Shown: positions 39,690 through 50,779, counted from the stretch's first letter. The stretch: 54,299 nucleotides of DNA from Didymodactylos carnosus (GCA_905250885.1 CAJNOQ010000339.1:1-54299); one strand, 5' to 3'. Notes: a model not told the origin generated them from the letters alone. Translations and numbers: made by a program.

Positions 39690-40264
39690 GAAGTATCCCA
39701 ACTGATAAATCGCTTTTTCAACGAAACCGAGTGGACTATAGGTAGTCGACGATGTTGATTCCGAATATCACCATGAATGCTGCTGCTAGGCCTTCAAAGA
39801 CCGGTCTTCTGGAAAACCAGTTGTTGAGAAACTCTAAACAACAACCAAAAGCTCTCTTAATTGTAGTGCATAAATGTCTGATTAAAACGAGGCATCTCCC
39901 AGCTCTACACGACCTTTCTTTGTAAAGTTATAGAGTTTACAAGAAAAGTCCTAAATTCATTTTTCGTTTTTCTGTAGCTCTGAGGTGACAATGAACATTT
40001 AGGGCTTTTCTTGTAAACTCTATAACTTTGCAAAGAAAGGTCGTGTAGAGCTGGAAGATGCCTCGTTTTAATCAGAAATTTATGGACTACAATTAAGAGA
40101 GCTTTTGGTTGTTGTTTAGAGTTTCTCAACAACTGGTTTTCCAGAAGACCGATCTTTGAAGACCTAGCAGCAGCATTCATGATGATATTCGGAATCAGCA
40201 TCGTCGACTACCTATAGTCCACTCGGTTTCGTTGAAAAAGCGATTTATCAGTTGGGATACTTCC
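39690..40264. repeat. 575-bp palindrome with ~265-bp arms
   Basis: The left arm (39690-39955, beginning AAGTATCCCAACTGATAAAT) and right arm (39998-40264) are reverse complements with only about ten mismatches by eye. They enclose a loop of about 42 bp. The arms carry no recognisable protein; the minus frame at 39905-40201 is a by-product. Near-identity of the arms points to recent formation or to gene-conversion-like homogenisation. It looks like a foldback transposon or an inverted duplication. Confidence 0.85.
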
Positions 40265-40268
40265 CTCG

Positions 40269-40706
40269 TGAGATACATACATATTGCGATTCCACTTTTC
40301 CCTGGTGAAATCCAGAATTTGACCCGGCAAGAATCGAATCAATGTAACGGGAATAGATTTCAAGTTATAGAAACAAAATAAATATTTTACAAAGATGAAT
40401 GAAAAATTATATTGTCTAAGGTGATTTTTTGCACCTTTTTCTTTCCTTCCCCTAGTGTCGTACTCTTCGCCACAGATAAAAACTCTTCAACAGCAATTTC
40501 TGTGGCGAAGAGTACGACACCGGGAGGAGGAAAGAAACAGGTGCAAAAAAATACCTTAGACAATATAATTTTTCATTCATCTTTGTAAAATATTTATTTT
40601 GTTTCTATAACTTGAAATCTATTCCCGTTACATTAATTCGACTCTTGCCGGGTCGAATTTCCGATTTCACCAGGGAAATGTGGAATCACAATATGTATGC
40701 ATCTCA
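40269..40706. repeat. 438-bp palindrome with ~207-bp arms
   Basis: The left arm (40269-40475) starts TGAGATACATACATATTGCG. The right arm (40500-40706) ends in its complement CAATATGTATGCATCTCA. The loop is 24 bp, flanked by perfect 21-bp complementary stems around GTGTCGTACTCTTCGCCACA. A few mismatches and 1-bp indels occur in the arms. It begins only 4 bp after the previous palindrome ends. Confidence 0.85.
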
Positions 40707-40922
40707 GTTTTCGCTAGGAAAAACTTGGATTCCAGTTTCATCTAGTCAAATTCTAGATTTCGCCAGCAAAAACTCGGATCCCACTTTTATCTAGCAAAAT
40801 CTCGAATACATAAAAGAGAAGCTCAAGAAGAGTGAGAACATCTAGAATATCAAATACTTTACATTTTTGTTTTTAGAATTGTACGATTTAGGAGTGCGTG
40901 TGTTTGTGCGTGTTAAAACATA

Positions 40923-42205
40923 ATGAATATCTTTCGATTACTTGGTGATTTTTCCCATCTTGCAGCCATTTTTATATTATTAGCAAAAATATGGAGAAGC
41001 CGAACATGTGCAGGTAATAATTTCCTTTTCTCTATTTCAATCAGATCAAATTGATGTGTTTTCTTTGAATAGGTATATCTGGTAAAAGTATTATTCTCTA
41101 TGCCATTGTATTTACATGTCGTTATTTGGACTTGTTTACACATTATATATCGTTATACAATTCTGTTATGAAAATATTCTATTTGGTGTCGACTTATTTT
41201 ACATTATATTTAATTTATCGTAAATTTAGATCGACCTATGATCGAAGTCATGATACATTTCGTATTGAATTTCCTATTATAATATCGGCGGTTTTATCAC
41301 TTATATGGAATCATGAATTTTCAGTTTTGGAAGTATGTTTTATATAAAAAAAAATCTCTCACTTTTGAAAACTAGACAAATCAACACGGATCCTCTAGCC
41401 GTTGGTAATGTTAAAGAAAACGTTATTGATCACATGATTAACATGTATGAAAAACATGAATCATAGAGGAACTCTGGTAACTGGAGCATTGAAATAGATG
41501 GGATTGATTTTCGTAAAACTTTCTATAATTCTAAGCGGAGCCAGTTAACACTAAAAATTGAATGAATAACGTCTTCTATAGCGATATAATATAACGTTAA
41601 AATCCGTTCAATAAATCAAAATTTTCTGAGGAACATTACATCAGAAAATTTCATCTTGGGAAAGGGAGTTTTTTTTCTACACTGATAGAATTTTCCGTAT
41701 CTATTTTCATATGGTGATATCGAAAAGACATAGATAAGGGAAAATCTTCATTTCTTGATTACAATATCAATCGATTGTTCTCTAAATATTAAACATTACT
41801 TTTTCTGTTATTTGATAGATTTTATGGACATTTTCAATCTATCTTGAATCTGTTGCTGTTTTACCACAATTATTTATGGTTAGCAGAACAGGCGAAGCTG
41901 AAACAATTACAAGTCATTATTTATTTGCATTGGGTATTTATCGTTTTTTATATATATTAAATTGGATTTATCGTTATTATACAGAAGGTTTTATCGATTG
42001 GATAAGTATTGTATCGGGATGTGTTCAAACAATACTTTATTGCGATTTTTTCTTTCTTTACGTGACGAAAGGTAAATATCAATTTATTTATTTAATTTCT
42101 AAATTATTGGGATCTTTGTTTTTGAGGGAACATCTATTATAATAAGATCCTTGTTATATTTCAGTGTTACGTGGCAGACGTATGCGTATACGTGAGGATA
42201 TTTAA
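40923..42205 (+). CDS. KDELR: KDEL (ER lumen protein-retention) receptor
   Basis: This seven-helix Golgi/ERGIC receptor returns KDEL-tagged ER proteins by COPI vesicles. Four exons, 40923-41013, 41073-41332, 41819-42071 and 42165-42205, give 214 codons plus stop (human 212). The sequence follows the family end to end: [99 protein letters not shown] and [20 protein letters not shown]. Short hydrophilic loops separate the hydrophobic helices. The C-terminus ends RIREDI and has lysine/arginine residues for COPI recognition. Intron 2 (41333-41818, 486 bp) is long for this window. TTTTTAG at 40871-40877 lies 45 bp before the ATG. A possible AATAAA lies at 42461-42466. Confidence 0.95.
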
Positions 42206-43856
42206 GTGTGAGAGAATGATGCATGCAAGTGGAATGATCATTTAATCCAGTGTTATTTTTTTGTTCTCTTATTGACTAACTGAATGTCGAACTTATCTTT
42301 CATTAGAGAGAAATAATTTTTTTTTTATTCGTGACATACGTTGATTGTTATCTTTTTGTTGTTTTAGTTTTGAGAAGAAAACCATTACTACTACCTGCAT
42401 AAAAATCATTTTATAAGCAAAAAATTGGCTATGTACTCTTAAATTAGAAACAAAACATAAAATAAACGATTTCTTATAATGCAGATCTTTGTTAGGATGA
42501 TTTTTATTTATTTGTTTTTTTATTTTCTAATATCAGTAAATGACACAATGTTGACTATTCCCACATTCGACCCAACGATCAAAATATGTAAAACTATGAG
42601 AATTTTTTTTTGAATTTTTATTCTTTTTTTGTCCTCATGACTCTTACTTTTTATTTTTATTAAATTAATTGACGATGTATTCGAAGTGGATGATTTGCTT
42701 TTGTCAAATATCAACAGAATTATCAAAATTTTTCGTAGCTAAATTATGATTAGCTGATAGCATGATTGTATCTCGAGAAGTTAGATATTTTTATATTGAT
42801 ACACGAGTACACCATTGACAAGCAAACTTTCACTTTAACGCTACGAATGACTTACCGATTTGTCCGTTCTTCACGTTTAAAAAGAAAAAAGCAACAATCT
42901 ATCCCTCCCTGACGTTTCTAGTCTTTGTACAATAGATAAAATGGTTTTTTTTACTCTCTAGTGCTCTTTCTCTCTGTCTCAACAAACAAGTAAAAGATAA
43001 GTTCGACTCAACAGTTTAGTTCCAATATTTTGTCAAGATCTTATTCTTGTTGTGTTTTATTGTATTTGTTATTTCTTTGGTTGATTTGTTTATTATTTTC
43101 TGTTTTCTTGATGGTATTTGAAGTATAAGTTTGTTTTTTGTTTTCTCTCTCTTTCTCTTTGTTTTCACACATCCAAAAATATGGTCTATAAGACAGATGC
43201 ATAAAAGTAATATAAGAACTGTTTTTTTATTCTTGTTGTCTTCTTTTTTTGTTGCAATAACTTATACATGCTTATAGTTCTATTACATATTACAAATATA
43301 ATAAAAAATATAGTAAAATAAGATTTTCCCTTGTCAATATATTGGATTAATTCTGAGATTGAGTTGCAGTATGACAAAATTATCTTTGGCTCTTAATTTC
43401 TTACATCATCTTAAATATCGGCAATAAACATAAGTATATTGTAAAGTATCAAAAGTATATCTGATAGACAATCAAACTGTCTTTGTCAGCAAACGTTTTC
43501 AAAACTATTTTTATTTATCAAATCATTTTCAGTATTCAATTACACGCAAGGTTAACAATAATCAGAAAGTCATTCATGGTACCTTCTTTAAACAGAGATT
43601 CATCAACACTAAAATACATAGTTGACAACCAAATCAACAGAAAAATCATCCAATTTACTTTTTTAGTGAAGAAAATTTTAACTTTTATGAATTATGGTTG
43701 AGACATATTTCTAAGTGTAATATATCGGGGAATAATTGAAAGAAAACAGTGAATAGAATTGTCAAAAATAATTGCATAACATTCAGTTTTTAATGACATT
43801 TGTTAATGTGGATCTAACTTGAAATGATATATGTTTTATCTATCCTTTTTCTGCAG
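42206..43856. other. Intergenic, KDELR to RPP21
   Basis: AT-rich and T-rich sequence with no recognisable exon on either strand. It includes the likely KDELR 3' UTR. No repeats of note were seen. The last bases, TTTTTCTGCAG, abut the RPP21 ATG and look like a splice acceptor. Confidence 0.5.
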
Positions 43857-44519
43857 ATGTCTCAAGCATCGACAATAATTACTGATGTTCATCCAGTACC
43901 ATCCACTGGACAAAAAGTCGACAAAAATCAAGTAAAAAAGAAAATATCAAATAAAAATGATCCAACAGCGACAAATTATTTATCATCATCCACAAATATA
44001 AGCGCTGGTCATCATCTCTCCTATTTATTTCAAGTAAGGTTTTGTGGTTGTAATATTACAAAGTGAATTTTATCATCTTTTTATTAGGCCGCTTACACTG
44101 CATTATTAACAAATGGAAATTTAAATGTCGTGAGAAATCTTATAAAACAACTGAATGTTCATGCAAAACGAAAACAATTACGTTTGCAAGTGATTGTTAT
44201 TGAAAAAAGTAGCTATCGTATAACATGTTTCCTTATCTTATAGACATCCAGAAATGAAACGTCTTATCTGTTCATATTGTGATATGCTTTTATGGTCACC
44301 ATTAACGGCAAATATACAATTAAGTAAATATATTATGAAAAAAACTCGAAACAATTGAAAAATTATTTGTTTTATCTAGATAAACGTAAAACATCGGTGA
44401 TAGTCTCTTGTACGACATGTGGTCGTTTTAAACGATATCCCAAAAAAAACTTAAACTGGGCAATGGGATATGGCACCGTGACAAATGACTGGTTATCTCA
44501 TAACACATCTCCTACGTAA
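43857..44519 (+). CDS. RPP21: RNase P/MRP protein subunit, RPP21/RPR2 family
   Basis: Proteins of this family bind RNase P RNA through a zinc-ribbon-like fold and help pre-tRNA 5' processing. Four exons: 43857-44033, 44088-44185, 44244-44323 and 44380-44519; 164 codons plus stop (human 154). The N-terminal helical part (LSYLFQAAYTALL, IKQLNVHAKRKQLRLHPEMK) leads to the four zinc-ligand cysteines. These are in CSYC and, after a loop, CTTC, matching the CxxC...CxxC arrangement of Rpp21. Intron 2 uses a GC donor: TT|GCAAGTG...CTTATAG|ACATCC. The GT three bases downstream would break the frame, and only the GC choice makes the exons sum to a multiple of three. The Ser/Thr-rich first 45 residues are not conserved. 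TTTTCTGCAG sits directly before the ATG. AATAAA occurs at 44553-44558. Confidence 0.85.
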
Positions 44520-44637
44520 TTGTATAGTTACTCTTTTGTTAAATTTTACGTAAATAAAAGTAATTTTTTCTGCTACTATAGTTTTTGGTTCCTAATAAAT
44601 ATCGTATGCGTTCGATTGCCTTTTATATTTTTCGTTG

Positions 44638-44646
44638 TTTTTCTAG
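44638..44646 (+). promoter_or_regulatory. Splice-acceptor-like site abutting a start codon
   Basis: TTTTTCTAG, within a T-rich run, ends at the base before the ATG at 44647. With only 127 bp between the RPP21 stop and this ATG, it could be a spliced-leader trans-splice acceptor in an operon. A cis intron in a short 5' UTR is the simpler alternative. Confidence 0.4.
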
Positions 44647-45072
44647 ATGAATCGAGGACCATTTCAGAATAAAGGAAATTTTGCATACTTAAGACGAAAA
44701 GCACCACAAAAAGGACAACGGTACGATATTTCTTATATAATTTGTCATTAAAGATTTTTTTTAAATATACTTTTTTTTTCCTAGACCTATTTTAGCACCA
44801 AATTATCGTCTAAATCAATATCAATTTAAATGTGCACTACCACAAACTCTCAGAAATTATGTAAAAGGAGGTGATTCGGCAAGTGTGGGTAAGTGTATGT
44901 TTTTTTCAATTATGTTTCAATATGCGTTCAATCAAATTCACATCTCAGAAATTAAGATGTCACTAATCATCATATTTAGTATAGGTAATTTTTTTCTAAT
45001 TTTTCTTCGAATAAGTAAATGTTCATCATCATCTAGTGTCTTCCTCGTACAGGGTGCGAAGTTCCATTGTAA
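44647..45072 (+). CDS. Small unrecognised protein, 2-3 exons
   Basis: I do not recognise this gene. Exons 44647-44720 and 44785-44888 join in frame across a typical 64-bp GT-AG intron. They encode a basic peptide beginning MNRGPFQNKGNFAYLRRKAP and continuing through ILAPNYRLNQYQFKCAL to YVKGGDSASV. The last exon is uncertain. A pyrimidine-rich acceptor at 45052 gives a short end GCEVPL and a stop at 45070-45072, 65 residues in all. Acceptors at about 44949 or 45035 would give longer Ser-rich or hydrophobic tails. No signal peptide, membrane segment or motif is evident. The reading frame, good splice sites and position right behind RPP21 suggest a real gene. Confidence 0.5.
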
Positions 45073-45229
45073 TAGTTATCTGTGCTAGCTCAGATAGACT
45101 ACTTTATTTCAAAAAAAATCACTTTGTATACAAAATCTACTATTCACAGTAGGAATACACCCAAAAAAAAACACGAATAATTCTTGATCGAATTAAATAT
45201 AAGTAGCATAAAAAATTTTTCAAAAGTAA

Positions 45230-47381
45230 CTAAAATCCTCTTCGTTCTACATCTGTTTGTACGCCGCAATCTTCTGTTTTTGATGATCGTTGTAATTGAA
45301 GAAAATGTTGAATATTATCTGATAATTCTAGATCAACATTACTAAAATTTTCTAGTGCTCGTTTAATAATAAATTGTTGTACAGGTGCTAATGATTTGGC
45401 TAAATTACGTGCCAATTGTAAACGTTCATCGGGTCCAAGCACTTGACGATAAAATGTTTTTGATTGTGAAAATTCATCTGAATCTATTGAACATTCATAA
45501 CGTGATACATTTCCTTCGATTGGATAAATTTTTTCTTTAAAACGATAGGATGTAGCTGCTCCATGAAATGAATTGGGAAAATAATGTGGTGCACCATTTT
45601 GATTATTTAAACACATATAGCCACCACGAAAATTATTTGCAACAGGATTAAGAGGACGATTTACAGGCAATTGTGTATAATTTTTTCCTAAACGATATCG
45701 TTGTGCGTCGGAGTAAGCAAATGCACGAGCTTGTAACATTTTATCAGGTGACAATTCAATTCCTGGTATAAGACTGCCGGGTGAAAATGCTAATTGTTCA
45801 ACTTCAGCGTAATGATTTGTTGGTAATCGATTTAATGTAATCATACCTTACAAAAATGAGAAGAATCAATGAGAAAACATTACGACTCATTGATTTTTCT
45901 TTTATGCAATGGCAAGGATTAAATTAAGAGATCGATAACAGCAGTGGCCAATTTTACTTAGTTCGGATAGCTAGTAGTCTACTAAAAGTTTTAAAAGTAG
46001 ATACATCCATAGTCTGACGTCAAAACGTGTTTTTTTGCTCTAAAAACTAAAGTTTAATTGAAATTTTATCCGATTCAATTGTCTTAATCATAATAACCCA
46101 TCAAATCTCCACACCGTCTTGTCTCGAACTTACACTATTTTGTTGTTTAAGCTCTAGTTTGTCATAAAATGTCTGAAAAATCGACAGACTTAATTCCAAA
46201 AGTGTCAACTAATCTTAGTTCAGTTCTCTTTGAATTAAATTAATGTATCGCTTGTACACTAGAAAATGGGAAGAATGTTAGTTTTTACGTATTTTTCGCT
46301 ATACCTAATGATATTAATGGAAAATATGTTTTAGACCAAACTTTTGTTGTATCAAATGGATCGTAGGATAAATTTTTCACTTCTTGTTCATTCATTTGTT
46401 GTATGCATAGCGTCCATGTTGGTAAATCTTTATTTAAACATATTGTATTGTATAGATCTCTTGAGGCATAATCACTATCAATACCAGCCAATACTAATGA
46501 TTTTGTTGGATCAATTGTACTTATGCCTTGGTTAGATTTAACATGAAATCTGACGTATGATATTTCATTTTCTCGGTTAACAAATTTATAAGTATTGACA
46601 GAATAAGTGTTCATATAACGGTAACCATTTGTAATTCCACGAGTAGTGTATAGTAACATCTATTGGAAGACAAAGAGAGTGAAATTCTCTATATGATACT
46701 CAGCAGCCGAGAGTGTTTGTTACTCACTAAACAATGTGTACTCTCTGGTCTCAATGTTAAAAAGTCCCAATAAGCATCATGATCAAATAAATTTGTAACA
46801 GGATTTCGTTTTTGTGAGTGAATTAACGATGGATATAATAATGGATCACGAATGTAAAAAACTGGTAAATGATTACATATTAAATCAAAATTACCACAAT
46901 CAGTATAAAATTTAATTGACATTCCTCTTATATCACGTAGTGTATCGGCACTACCTAATTCACTTCTTAAACGTGAAAATCGAATAGCAATCGGTGTCTG
47001 TTTATTTCGTTGATCAAGAAATCGTGCACGACTAAACTGACTTCCAATATCTGTCGTACATTCAAAGAAACCAAATGCTCCACATCCTTTTGCATATGTA
47101 ACACGTTCTGAAATATTTTCTTCATTAAATTGTCCTAATTCATCCAGTAATGTTAAATCGTTTAACAATAATGGTCCACGTGAACCAGCTGATAATGCGT
47201 AAACTTTATCACCAACAGGGCAACCTGTTAAACTTGTCATTAGAACTGGTTCATTATTTGAACGAAATGTTTGTAATTGATTTGATGCTACATCGCGATT
47301 AAACATAAAAATAGCTTCGGCTGGTGATACTACTGCTTGCGCAGAATTTGATAATCCATTGAAATTTTGTTTTTGATTCAT
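45230..47381 (-). CDS. Catalase-fold haem protein lacking the catalytic distal His
   Basis: Three exons, complement(46728-47381), (46305-46659) and (45230-45846), give 541 codons plus stop (human catalase 527). The haem-catalase fold is recognisable over the full length: GCPVGDKVYAL, GSRGPLLLNDL, AKGCGAFGFFE, TPIAIRFSRL, SADTLRDIRG, FYIRDPLLYPSLIHSQKRNP, YWDFLTLRPES, HYAEVEQLAFSPG, MLQARAFAYSDAQRYRLG and PNSFHG. Kept: the haem-ligand Tyr381 with Arg377 (human Tyr358/Arg354), Arg134/Ser136, and Asn170 (human Asn148). Changed: human His75 is Tyr96 (codon 47094-47096, RVTYAKG for RVVHAKG), with Thr for the preceding Val. The normally near-invariant GHRHMNGYGSHTF segment reads GYRYMNTYSVNTY, and VWPHKDYPL reads VWSKTYFPL. 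No C-terminal peroxisomal SKL-type signal is evident (ends ERRGF). The open frame and intact splice sites argue for a working gene, but ordinary H2O2 dismutation is doubtful. It may be a pseudo-enzyme or a new haem activity. Confidence 0.92.
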
Positions 47382-47720
47382 TTTTATTGTTTATTCGACA
47401 ATTATATTCGATTTATCTTCGTTTTATATGGATCTATTTGACATTTCTATAGTGACCATAGTGACTTGACTAATTTATAGATAGATAGTATGATTGATTG
47501 AATTATCTGTGAACAAAAACATAGTTCGTTTTTAAAAGTTTTCATTGATTCGTAATAATAGTTGCTAAAACAACAGAAAATTATAAATCACAAAATGTTC
47601 GTGAACACTTTTAACTGATGTTTTATACTTGAAATGTCTTCTTCTCAGCTATTGTCATTATTTTAATGTTTTACCTTACATTTATGTAAATAAAGCATAA
47701 ATGTAAATAAAATATTATTT

Positions 47721-48114
47721 ATGTTTAAGAACATCAAATATTACATTTATCCACGTAGAAGGTCACATCAAATAATTACACTTGTTTGTGCTATATTTTA
47801 GACTTTAATTGTATTCCGTTAATGAATATTATGTTAACATGTTTGAAAGCTGCTGATTACGATAATTATGCGTGTGAACAAGAAGTACAAAAGTTTTATG
47901 CATGTGTTCAAGAGTATGATGTAAGTATTAGTCAAAATGTTCATTATTTATTTTATTCTATGCGATATTCTTTTAGACTAATAACGCGGTTGTGAAAAAT
48001 ATGGTAAAAGCTGACAGTGATCAAGCACATAAATTTAAGAATAAACGAGGTCAACCAGCTTGGTTGACAAATAAATTATTAAAAGAATATCCAACTCCAA
48101 CAAAGATAGAATAG
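47721..48114 (+). CDS. CHCHD1: Mitochondrial small-subunit ribosomal protein mS37 (CHCHD1-like)
   Basis: This is a twin-CX9C-type protein of the mitochondrial ribosome small subunit, normally imported by the MIA40 route. Exons 47802-47920 and 47977-48114 are secure. A 34-nt first exon (47721-47754, MFKNIKYYIYP) is tentative; its donor GTAGAA and 47-bp intron keep the frame and give 96 codons plus stop (human 118). Cysteine spacing matches human CHCHD1: CIPLMNIMLTC (C-x9-C), then x10, then CEQEVQKFYAC (C-x9-C). The C-terminal WLTNKLLKEYPTPTK resembles human LPNKLNKLLQRFPNKP. The gene is divergent from, and about 340 bp away from, the catalase on the other strand. AATAAA lies at 48181-48186. 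Confidence 0.82.
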
Positions 48115-48180
48115 CATTTATTTATTTGTTTTGTGTCTAGTATTTAGTGAATTATTTTGTGTTTTGTTTCTTTACTGTAC

Positions 48181-48186
48181 AATAAA
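48181..48186 (+). promoter_or_regulatory. Probable polyadenylation signal of mS37 gene
   Basis: AATAAA 67 bp after the stop codon, in T-rich sequence. Confidence 0.5.
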
Positions 48187-48410
48187 AGTGTTTTTATTCT
48201 AATTGAAGTCACATTTGCTGTGATATTTCCAAAATTAAATCTTGAATTTCGTATTTATCGAGATTTTCCATAGTTGTTGCATGGCATTAGAAAATTTTTG
48301 TGTACATAACTCATTTTTAGTCAACTCTTTCATAAACTGAGAATTTGTCAGACTTTTTAAATTAGTTTCATGATAAGAAGAATTACCTACTGAAAAACAT
48401 TTTAAAACAT

Positions 48411-49222
48411 TCTGCGTTTCGTCTGATAAAAATGCGTATTTTTACTAGAGCCCTGAGTTTTTTCGTCTCGATCCCGTCCTCTAGGCTCAATTACGATCCC
48501 GTTAAATCTCGAAAAAGTTTATTTTTTTTCATTTTTGTGATAATGAAACATAGATCCAATAGATTAGAAAAAGAAATATCCGATTCCGCAAAATTTTTTC
48601 CTCTAGTCCGTATCTTGATCCCGCAGAATTTTAGTTTTTACACTTTCTACGCAAGATCACGAAGAGAAAATTTTTGAGATATTTTAGAAGAAACATACAA
48701 GATTATTTCGCTTTTCGCGAGATGTCCTCAGTTTTTTTTAGCGAGTCCTATCGAGTCATATTTCTGAAATAACTCTTATCAGATCAAGAAATTAGTCGTA
48801 CAGTCACATTTTTATTTTAATACTAACTAATGAATAGTTACTAATAAATGAATAGTTTACCTTTGAGACATACAAAAGCGCAAGTCTTCAGCTACACGTT
48901 AAAAAAGTTTTTCTTTAACACTCGACCTTTCCAAAACTGTACATTGAAATTTCCAAAATTTAGGGAGAAAATCTTCAAAAAATAAAAAGTTTCAGTTAAA
49001 ATTTGAATGAAACTTGTGTGTGTGTTTATCTGTTTATGAAGAGTTAGTATTAAAATAAAATGCGATTGTACGACTAATTTCTTGATCTGACTCACTAAAA
49101 AAAAAACGAATTAATCTTGTACGCCATTCTTCTAAAACGTCTTAGAAATTTTCTCTTTGTGATTTTATGTAGAAAGTGTACGCATTTTTATCAGACGAAA
49201 TGCAGAATTTTTTCTCAGTGAG
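48411..49222. repeat. Asymmetric inverted repeat (foldback) with interrupted left arm
   Basis: The right arm 49042-49222 is the reverse complement of two left pieces. These are 48411-48438 (TCTGCGTTTCGTCTGATAAA...) and 48641-48828 (CACTTTCTACG... to AATACTAACT), with scattered mismatches and a few length differences. About 200 bp at 48439-48640, absent from the right arm, splits the left arm and contains several GATCCCG-like words. The centre (48829-49041) is unique. It looks like a foldback element carrying a later insertion, or one that suffered an arm deletion. Confidence 0.75.
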
Positions 49223-50779
49223 TAGTGGAAATTCATGTAGAAACGTCTAAATACACATGAATTTCTCTCTGATCATTAATGGTTTTTTTTTTATCTACTT
49301 TATAAACACGAGAAATAAATCATAATTTGTCGTCAAAACCGAAATCGAATATAAAAATCTTTAATTACTTAAAATAAAATAATTTATAGAATAGAAATAG
49401 TATCTTTTTATTGGAAAAGAAAAATATCGCTTAGCTCTATCGAATGAGAAAAACTTACATTTTTTTTCTCCTAATAGAATTTTTATGAAGTGAGCTATTT
49501 TCAATAAAACCATATTATATCAAAATAATCGACTATTTCCCATACATATATATATATATATAATAATCATTTAGAAATTAGAAGTTCTTCGGATAAAATT
49601 CAATTAATAATAAAAACTATCAGAAAAAAAATCCTTCTCATATTTCATTCGTTCTTGAATATTTAATTTTCTTCGTTTTAGAGTAGACAAAATGATTACA
49701 TACGATAGAATTATTTAAAATAAAATACAATCAATAGATATGAACTAAGCTGTCGATGAAATAAATAATAAAAATATAGAATAACACAACGTAATAATGT
49801 TAAATAAGAAAACAGAATTATAATCTTGCAAAGTCAACAAAAAAATAATTTATACTATTAACTTCAATTAATATCAATCCATAATGAAAGTCATAGGAAT
49901 ATTTCTCGAGTTTGCATCTACAATAGCGTGATTATCTATCATTTTTAAAGTTAATTATATAACAAAACTTTTATGTAGTTTTGTGTATCACTACATTTTC
50001 ATTAAAATCATATGTCATATTAAAATCAGTTTTATTTGAAAATGAATTTTGTATAAATTTATGTACGTTTTTAAGAAAATTCTAAGCGTAAGAACTAAAA
50101 CAGTTCGTGCGTCTACTCAGTTAAAATGCTTATCATCTATCAGCGACATCGGTCTAATCTTGAGAGAAACCGTAATATGTGTTTAAATCAAATCGTGACT
50201 ACTCGAGTTCATCCTCCTTGATCTAGTCACCTTGAAACTTGAGACGAAATTGAATTGATTCTCGAACAATAAGCCATCACCATGGTTTGGGTATGTAGAT
50301 GATGTGTGAATAACTCAATATTCACCAAGCATTTGAAGAAAATATGCAAGAAATTATTACCTCTAATTCAACTCAATGTCTCATTTCTCAAAACATTTAT
50401 ATTAAAAAATGTTTTTCTACCGCTATAGTAGGGATAAGATAAGAGCAAATAGAGTAGGAAATTGATCTGTTGCATATCGTGCAAAGATTGTAACAAATAC
50501 TAATATGAAGAAGCAGGAAGAGAAAAATCAATCCAAATGAACAAATACTAGACTGATATTCGAAATGACAAACCATTAATAGTTCAATATGGCAAACATG
50601 ATAAACACTCATTCGATTTCTCTTATGTTGGTATATTGTGACTGGAAAGTGAGTCTATTCACATATCAGAATTGCGGCAAATCTCTGAATTAAATGAAAC
50701 AAACAGGTAATTTTCGACAATTATCTGTTCTCTTTCTTTTACGCCATATTAACACATACAATAACTTAAAGAGTTCAAG

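Noticed and set aside
39905..40201. 98-codon minus-strand frame
   Set aside because: It is contained in the palindrome and has no recognisable product.
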